From Promethearchaeota archaeon (GTDB lineage: Archaea > Asgardarchaeota > Lokiarchaeia > Sigyniarchaeales > SOKP01): 40,347 nt of DNA. Below the pieces are notes generated by a model. The model saw only the letters and a list, made by a program, of their open reading frames with translations. It was not told the origin of the DNA and did no database searches. Shown piece after piece: positions 35,045 to 40,347 of the stretch (positions are counted from its first letter, which is position 1; each line of letters begins with the position of its first letter). The DNA lies in NCBI GenBank assembly GCA_020344955.1, contig CP070831.1:1-40347 (forward strand), in the 5' to 3' direction. Position numbers and translations under genes: made by a program.

Positions 35045-36934
35045 TCAACTAATTGAATCTTCTTTATCAAAAAATACTCTGTAGAACAATTCTTTTTCTC
35101 CAATTTCTGGTGGAGTTATCTTTGTATAACCTCCTTTATGAATAACACGGATTGTTTCTTTATTTTGAATGTGAATATTTCCATAGAATCCTTTTATACC
35201 CTTCTCCTTAGCAATAATAATTATATGTTGATAAAGATATGTACCAATACCCTTTCCTCGATAATCTTCTCGAACTAAAAAACTATATTCTGCCATATTC
35301 ATTTGAGGATTTAAATAATATGTTGCACTCCCTACCATTTCTTCTTTACCAATTTCTCCAATAAAAGCACCTAGTGAAAAAACGTTATGATAATCAATAT
35401 TTACTTCGCTTTGAGTTTTAGAATGTGTGAATTCTTTTCTGAGCTCAAAGAATCGTAAATATCTATCTCTTTCATTTAATGAGTAATATAACTCTTTAAG
35501 TGCTTGTTCATCCGTAGTTTTAACAGGTCGAATTCTAATTTTTTCGTTTTCTCTTGTAGTATAAATTGTTTCATATTCTGAAGGATATAAGCAAATACGG
35601 CCATCTTCATCACAGGGAAGCATTTGATCAGAAAATATATAATTCAACTTTTTAGCTTCGTCTAATAAAGATTGTCGGAATTTTGGATGAGCAATACATA
35701 TCAACTCAAGCACTCTTTCACGAATAGTCTTACCATGAATGTATGCTACACCCCATTCTGTTACCACATAATGAACATCTCCACGGGACAACATAATCCC
35801 TGCTCCTTCATCTAAATGCGCTACAATTCTGGATTTTTCTCCATCTCTAGATGTTGAAGGGAGTATTATAATAGGCTTTCCTCCCTTAGAAAATGCTGCA
35901 CCTCTCATAAAATCTATTGTTTCTCCTAATCCTGAATAAAAACTATAACCTTCTGTTGCAGCATTTACTTGTCCGGTTAAATCAATTTGTCTAGCAGAAT
36001 TGATCGAGACCATTTTCTTATTCATTCCAATGTATCTAGGATTACAGATATAGTCTGATGGAAAAAACTCAATATAGGGATTGTTGTCTACAAAATCATA
36101 CAATTTTTTTGTTCCAAGAGCAAAACTCGTAAGAATTTTTTCAGGATGAAAATTCTTTTTTCTACATGTTAACGCTCCCCCTTCAATAAGAGGTATTATA
36201 TTGTCTGTAATATAATGAGAATGCATTCCTAAATCTTTCTTATCTTTTAAAAATCTAATAACTGCATTTGGTAAATCACCAAAACCCACATGAATAGTAG
36301 ATTTATTTTCTATTAAATTTACTAGATTTTTACCAATCCGTTCAGCAATTTCATCAGGTTCATCAAAAATAAATTCTAATAATGGAGTATCATTATAGAC
36401 AAAAAAATCAATTTCTTTCATGTGGATAAAACTATTTCCCAAAGTCCGTGGCATTTGTGGGTTAATTTCAACAATAGAGATATAAGAGGATTGAGCTATT
36501 GGCTTTGCAATATCCACATTAATCCCTAAAGAACAAAAACCATAAGGATCAGGGGGAGTAGCTTGAATTAGCGCGACATCGACATGTTTCCGGCCTGTAA
36601 GAAATAAAGATGGAATTTCACTCGTAAATATAGGTGTATAATCTGCTTGTCCTTTATTAATCTCCTCTCTAAGAGTTTTGCCAATAGAAAAAGCGTTATG
36701 CCTAAATAGGTCTTCTGCTTTATCCTTAAAATATTTTTCTGGACCTATAGTTAAAAAGTGGAGTATTTCAGTATCAATTAATTTATCTGAGTGCTTGATC
36801 AATTCCGATGTTAATAATTGTGGTTCTGAACATCCAGAATCAATAAAAACTCTATTCCCAGGAATGATTTTATTAATTGCCTCTTCGGCGGATATTTCCT
36901 TATCTTTCCACTTTTCTCTCCAATCTTCGGTCAT
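35045..36934 (-). CDS. Acetyl-CoA hydrolase/CoA-transferase fused to a GNAT acetyltransferase
   Basis: The 629-residue protein has two parts. Residues 1 to about 455 are a family I CoA-transferase/acetyl-CoA hydrolase of the 4-hydroxybutyrate CoA-transferase type, with IDLTGQVNAATEG (317-329), GLGETIDFMRGAAFSKGGKP (335-353) and SRGDVHYVVTEWGVAYIHGK. Residues about 465-629 are a GNAT domain: RIRPVKTTDE start and the acetyl-CoA loop REDYRGKGIG (555-564). The residue just before IDLTGQV is Gln316, where I expect a catalytic Glu in many relatives (from memory, not checked). The gene is divergent from the acetyl-CoA synthetase gene across 260 bases. The fused GNAT domain could sense or use the acetyl-CoA made nearby and may modify proteins such as Acs, which is inferred. 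Confidence 0.92.
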   Translation of the reverse strand: MTEDWREKWKDKEISAEEAINKIIPGNRVFIDSGCSEPQLLTSELIKHSDKLIDTEILHFLTIGPEKYFKDKAEDLFRHNAFSIGKTLREEINKGQADYTPIFTSEIPSLFLTGRKHVDVALIQATPPDPYGFCSLGINVDIAKPIAQSSYISIVEINPQMPRTLGNSFIHMKEIDFFVYNDTPLLEFIFDEPDEIAERIGKNLVNLIENKSTIHVGFGDLPNAVIRFLKDKKDLGMHSHYITDNIIPLIEGGALTCRKKNFHPEKILTSFALGTKKLYDFVDNNPYIEFFPSDYICNPRYIGMNKKMVSINSARQIDLTGQVNAATEGYSFYSGLGETIDFMRGAAFSKGGKPIIILPSTSRDGEKSRIVAHLDEGAGIMLSRGDVHYVVTEWGVAYIHGKTIRERVLELICIAHPKFRQSLLDEAKKLNYIFSDQMLPCDEDGRICLYPSEYETIYTTRENEKIRIRPVKTTDEQALKELYYSLNERDRYLRFFELRKEFTHSKTQSEVNIDYHNVFSLGAFIGEIGKEEMVGSATYYLNPQMNMAEYSFLVREDYRGKGIGTYLYQHIIIIAKEKGIKGFYGNIHIQNKETIRVIHKGGYTKITPPEIGEKELFYRVFFDKEDSIS

Positions 36935-37194
36935 GATATCATACTTCCCAATTATTTTTTGTATTATTTAATTCTTTCAAATATAAATATAATCTCCAGT
37001 CTCTTTATTAATTGTATTATCTTCAATAAAAATGTTTTTGAAATTATAAATAAAATGTTTAAATTTCATATATCTCTTTTTTGAATTAGAACGAACTACT
37101 AAAAAATATCAATTTTAAATATTAATAGTTAAAAAAAAATAAAAATATAGAATTATGAATATCTAGAATTAAAAAATTCAAAATAGTGAAAATA

Positions 37195-39174
37195 ATGTCA
37201 AAAGAAGAAAGAATGGAAAGTATTCTCACTGAAACCCGTATATTTAATCCTGTTGATTTAAATCCTGAATACGCTAAAACTGGAATGTCTATGGAAGAAT
37301 ATCAGAGGAAGTATAAACAATCTATAGAAGATATGGAAGGTTTTTGGGCTGAACAAGCAAAATCACTTGATTGGATCAAACCATATGAAAAAGTCTGGGA
37401 AAAAACTGATTTATTTCCTGGTAAATGGTTTGTTGGTGGGAAGCTCAACGTTAGCTATAATGCGTTAGATAGACACATCAAAGCAGGAAAAGGAGAAAAA
37501 CTAGCATTGATCTGGGAAGCAGATGAACCCGGACATGTACGAAAATTTACTTTTAATGAACTTTTAAAAGAAGTTAGTAAAGTCGCTAACGGAATGAAAA
37601 AGTTAGGGTTGAAAAAGGGAGATCGAGTAACCATTTGGTTACCTATGGTCCCTGAACTTGCTATAATTATGTTAGCCTGTGCTCGTATAGGCGTTATTCA
37701 TTCTATAGTTTTCGGTGGTTTTTCAAAAGAAGCTGTTAAAGACAGAATTGAGGACTCAGATTCTCGACTTTTATTCACAAGTGATGAAACTTTGAGAGCT
37801 GGTAAATTTTATCCAAAGATGGCAGATGTTGTCCAAATTATAGATGATGTTCCTACAATAGAGCATGTAATTGTTGTAAAACGTTCAGGAAGAGAAGTAC
37901 CTCATACTAATAAGGATCTCTGGTATCATGACTTTATCGATGGCATGAGTGAAGAATGTGAATCTGAGGTTATGGATTCTGAAGATACACTGTTTATTTT
38001 GTATACAAGTGGGACGACTGGAAAGCCAAAAGGCGTGAAACATACAACAGCAGGATATATACTCTATACATCATTTACACATAGAGTTGTATTCAACTAT
38101 CATGATGAGGATATCTGGTATTGTACTGCTGATATTGGATGGATAACAGGGCATTCTTATATTGTTTATGGACCATTGGTAAATGGAGCTACTTCTTTAA
38201 TGTTTGAAGGAGTTCCAACATATCCTGATGTTGATCGTTTTTGGGATATCGTAGAACGTCATAAAGTAACTCACTTTTATACAGCTCCAACTGCTATACG
38301 TGCTTTAATGAGGTATGGCGATGATCCAGTCAAAAAACATGACTTAAGTTCATTAAAAGTACTTGGAACAGTAGGTGAACCAATAAATCCAGAGGCATGG
38401 ACTTGGTACCATCGCATAGTAGGAAAAGAACGTTGTCCAATTGTTGATACTTACTGGCAAACTGAAACTGGAGGTTTTATTATGACTCCAATATCTACCG
38501 CAACTCCAACCAAACCAGGATCCTGTTGTATGCCATTCCTAGGGATTAAACCAGTTATATTTGATCTCGAAGGTGATGAAGTGACGGAACCAGATGAAGG
38601 GGGTTATTTCGCAATGGGACAGCCATGGCCAGGTATGTTAAGAGATGTTTGGGGTGATACTGAGAGATTTAAATCAACTTATCTGGAACGTTATCCTGGA
38701 TATTATTATACTGGTGATGGAGCTAGACGTGATGAAGATGGATATTACTGGATTCTTGGACGATTGGACGATGTAATAAAAGTATCCGGACATAGAATAG
38801 GAACCATGGAAGTAGAATCTGCTCTGGTAAGTCATCCAAGTGTTGCAGAAGCTGCTGTTGCTCCATTTCCACATAAAATTAAAGGACAAGCAATCTGGGC
38901 TTATGTAACTCTTATGCAAGGTGTTGAAAAGTCAGCTAAACTTTCTAAAGAGATTAGAATGCATGTCAGAAATGAAATTGGTCCAGTTTTCCAACCAGAT
39001 GTTATCCAATTTGCTGATGCGTTACCAAAAACAAGAAGTGGCAAGATTATGCGTAGAATTTTAAAAGCTATTGCTGCAGGAACAGATATAGGAAATGTAA
39101 CTACTTTAGCCGATCCTTCTGTTGTAGATTCTCTATTAGAAGAACGTAAGAAAATGGATGTAGAAATTGGATAA
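37195..39174 (+). CDS. acs: AMP-forming acetyl-CoA synthetase
   Basis: Acs makes acetyl-CoA from acetate, ATP and CoA through acetyl-AMP. The protein is 659 residues from ATG 37195; a GTG nine bases upstream is also in frame. Motifs are the P-loop-like YTSGTTGKPKGV, the substrate-pocket segment DTYWQTETGG, the hinge/adenylate region YYTGDGARRDEDGYYWILGRLDDVIKVSGH (reported as several adjoining motifs: TGDGARRDEDGYYW and GRLDDVIKVSGHR), and the C-terminal PKTRSGKIMRR with Lys617 (bases 39043-39045), needed for adenylation and acetylatable in bacteria. Codon use is somewhat less extreme than in the neighbours, as in highly expressed genes. It is divergent from the CoA-transferase/GNAT gene and convergent with an Lrp-like regulator gene 15 bases away. 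Confidence 0.98.
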   Translation: MSKEERMESILTETRIFNPVDLNPEYAKTGMSMEEYQRKYKQSIEDMEGFWAEQAKSLDWIKPYEKVWEKTDLFPGKWFVGGKLNVSYNALDRHIKAGKGEKLALIWEADEPGHVRKFTFNELLKEVSKVANGMKKLGLKKGDRVTIWLPMVPELAIIMLACARIGVIHSIVFGGFSKEAVKDRIEDSDSRLLFTSDETLRAGKFYPKMADVVQIIDDVPTIEHVIVVKRSGREVPHTNKDLWYHDFIDGMSEECESEVMDSEDTLFILYTSGTTGKPKGVKHTTAGYILYTSFTHRVVFNYHDEDIWYCTADIGWITGHSYIVYGPLVNGATSLMFEGVPTYPDVDRFWDIVERHKVTHFYTAPTAIRALMRYGDDPVKKHDLSSLKVLGTVGEPINPEAWTWYHRIVGKERCPIVDTYWQTETGGFIMTPISTATPTKPGSCCMPFLGIKPVIFDLEGDEVTEPDEGGYFAMGQPWPGMLRDVWGDTERFKSTYLERYPGYYYTGDGARRDEDGYYWILGRLDDVIKVSGHRIGTMEVESALVSHPSVAEAAVAPFPHKIKGQAIWAYVTLMQGVEKSAKLSKEIRMHVRNEIGPVFQPDVIQFADALPKTRSGKIMRRILKAIAAGTDIGNVTTLADPSVVDSLLEERKKMDVEIG

Positions 39175-39188
39175 ATAACATATTTATT

Positions 39189-40271
39189 TTAAATTTTTTT
39201 TATAATTGTTATAATTCGATTGATATCAATTTCCCATTTTTTAGTATGTCTATTATAAAACTCAAACAATTCAGGATTTCTAGCAGTTGGATTTTCAAAT
39301 ATAAACTGTATAAAATAGGAATCAATATATTCTTTTAAGAATTCAAAGCTATTCATAAAAGATACCATATCTTTCCTCGAAATATTTAATCTAATACAAT
39401 ATTTATTAACTGATTCGAAAATAAACATGAAAGAAAACGGAATTTGACATATATTTTCAATGAATTCTTTTTTCAGTTTCCCAACCTCAACAAAACAATA
39501 AAGATATAGCATTTGGTCTTTAGGAATTGGAGAGAAAATCGGTTTAATAACTTTAATGATATTTTTTCTTTTAAGGTTTAGAATTCTTTTTCTGATTTGG
39601 GTCTTAGATAAGTTTAAAATATTTCCGAGTTGTTGTAGGGTGATGGATCCATCAATAGAAAGTTGCTGTAATATTAATATATCCTTATAGTCAAAATCTA
39701 CCAAATTAGAACTTTCATTTAGTTTTGTATCTAATATCTCAGAAATTACATCTAGATTATCAATACTTTTAAACCAATCATCCCATTTCATGGCCCACCC
39801 TGTTCTAGGCAAATATTTTTTATAATTCATACTTTTATGATGATAATCAACAATTTGGAAAATCTGATATTCTTTAATTAAATTCTTATTTATCATTTCC
39901 GAGATAATTATTGAATTAGTATTAGGCATAGATAAATTGAATAGAGAATGCACAAGAAAGCCATTAAACTTTCCATATGTACGAGCATGCCAATAAAAAG
40001 TTGGAGATGAGTTTAAAATTTGTAAAATCTTTGATTGGAACTTTTGATTTTCTTCCAGAAGCAATATTTGCTCTCCTAATCCTAATTTACGTTCATTCAT
40101 GAAAACAAATGCGGGAATCAATAATTTTTCTTCCTTTAATTTAGCTAGTCTATAACGAATTGTTCTTGCAGGAATGTTAAGATTACGACTAATTTGAGTA
40201 GTGGGTATTTGAGGGCCAAATTTATCTAATTCGTTAATAATGTCAAGATCTTTTAATTTAAACTCTAACAT
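39189..40271 (-). CDS. Lrp/AsnC-like regulator with two helix-turn-helix domains
   Basis: The 360-residue protein has two HTH units. The first is at residues 5-50 (TTQISRNLNIPARTIRYRL, then KLKEEKLLIP) and the second at about 193-240 (LQQLGNILNLSKTQIRKRIL). Each is followed by an alpha/beta region that may match an AsnC-type dimerisation or ligand domain, so the protein looks like two Lrp-like halves joined in one chain. That is longer than the usual 150-residue Lrp. It has no visible metabolite clue. It is convergent with acs, which makes it a candidate regulator of the acetate module by position only. The ATG at 40271 has a good TATA-like site about 40 bases upstream. Confidence 0.82.
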   Translation of the reverse strand: MLEFKLKDLDIINELDKFGPQIPTTQISRNLNIPARTIRYRLAKLKEEKLLIPAFVFMNERKLGLGEQILLLEENQKFQSKILQILNSSPTFYWHARTYGKFNGFLVHSLFNLSMPNTNSIIISEMINKNLIKEYQIFQIVDYHHKSMNYKKYLPRTGWAMKWDDWFKSIDNLDVISEILDTKLNESSNLVDFDYKDILILQQLSIDGSITLQQLGNILNLSKTQIRKRILNLKRKNIIKVIKPIFSPIPKDQMLYLYCFVEVGKLKKEFIENICQIPFSFMFIFESVNKYCIRLNISRKDMVSFMNSFEFLKEYIDSYFIQFIFENPTARNPELFEFYNRHTKKWEIDINRIITIIKKI

Positions 40272-40311
40272 TTTTTCATCATTTTTATTATTAATATATA
40301 ATATGGTAAAG

Positions 40312-40319
40312 TTTATAAA
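40312..40319 (-). promoter_or_regulatory. Possible TATA box for the Lrp-like regulator gene
   Basis: TTTATAAA lies 41-48 bases before the ATG at 40271. The expected start about 25 bases downstream gives a leader of roughly 15-20 bases. A second AT-rich stretch (TATATATTAA) lies closer to the ATG and is a less likely alternative. Confidence 0.45.
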
Positions 40320-40347
40320 TAATTTTTGCCATTTGTAAACTGTACAA

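Noticed and set aside
36935..37194. Possible riboswitch or small RNA between the CoA-transferase/GNAT gene and acs
   Set aside because: The 260 bases are almost wholly A/T with no convincing stems; a plain divergent promoter region explains them.

Overview
The window is a strongly AT-rich, gene-dense stretch of an archaeal chromosome, most likely from an Asgard archaeon of the Lokiarchaeia type. The archaeal signs are an aIF5B, an EF-2-family factor, a class I (archaeal) CCA-adding enzyme, a Taw1-type wyosine synthase, TFB and an STT3 oligosaccharyltransferase. The Asgard signs are two tandem Rab-like small GTPases, an Arf/Rag-like GTPase with long extensions, a eukaryote-like DK motif in STT3, and a giant helical-repeat protein whose N-terminus looks like a decayed small-GTPase fold. 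Bacterial-type genes are mixed in (uvrB, uvrA, acetyl-CoA synthetase, a CoA-transferase/GNAT fusion, an EngB-like GTPase). The lineage is inferred from gene content and was not tested by phylogeny. No tRNA, rRNA, CRISPR array, insertion sequence or prophage was seen, and no gap exceeds 300 bases.

Layout. 1-2832: 3' part of an STT3 gene with a long extracellular beta-repeat tail. 2964-7885: uvrB-uvrA. 8003-11374: aIF5B and the CCA-adding enzyme, then a convergent membrane histidine kinase (11357-12679). 12892-15144: an EF-2-family protein with an altered diphthamide loop. 15192-17344 (minus): two Rab-like GTPases and a HAD phosphatase. 17447-18994 (plus): an acidic protein with an internal repeat, and an EngB-like GTPase. 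19000-20292 (minus): Taw1 with a helical insertion. 20470-21348: a nucleoside phosphorylase-like protein. 21375-23881 (minus): a zinc-ribbon membrane protein coupled to a winged-helix regulator. 24093-27169 (minus): an alpha/beta hydrolase, a DUF2085 membrane protein and two tandem paralogues of an unrecognised family. 27346-31086: the pseudo-GTPase/solenoid protein. 31094-32017 (minus): TFB. 32218-33450: Arf/Rag-like GTPase. 33447-34995 (minus): PAP2 phosphatase and PHP phosphoesterase. 35045-39174: CoA-transferase/GNAT fusion divergent from acetyl-CoA synthetase. 39189-40271 (minus): a two-HTH Lrp-like regulator.

How the parts may work together. Much of the window is translation and tRNA modification (aIF5B, EF-2 paralogue, Cca, Taw1), DNA repair and basal transcription. 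The less explained material is a set of GTPase and scaffold genes (two Rab-like, one Arf/Rag-like, one EngB-like, one pseudo-GTPase solenoid) that resemble parts of a regulatory or membrane-associated system, and an acetate/CoA module in which a GNAT domain is encoded next to an Acs that keeps its acetylatable lysine. The strongest candidates for something undescribed are the pseudo-GTPase/three-module solenoid protein with its divergent QCx3HxNY paralogue pair, the duplicated-membrane-module zinc-ribbon protein with its co-transcribed regulator, and the Acs/GNAT-CoA-transferase pair.
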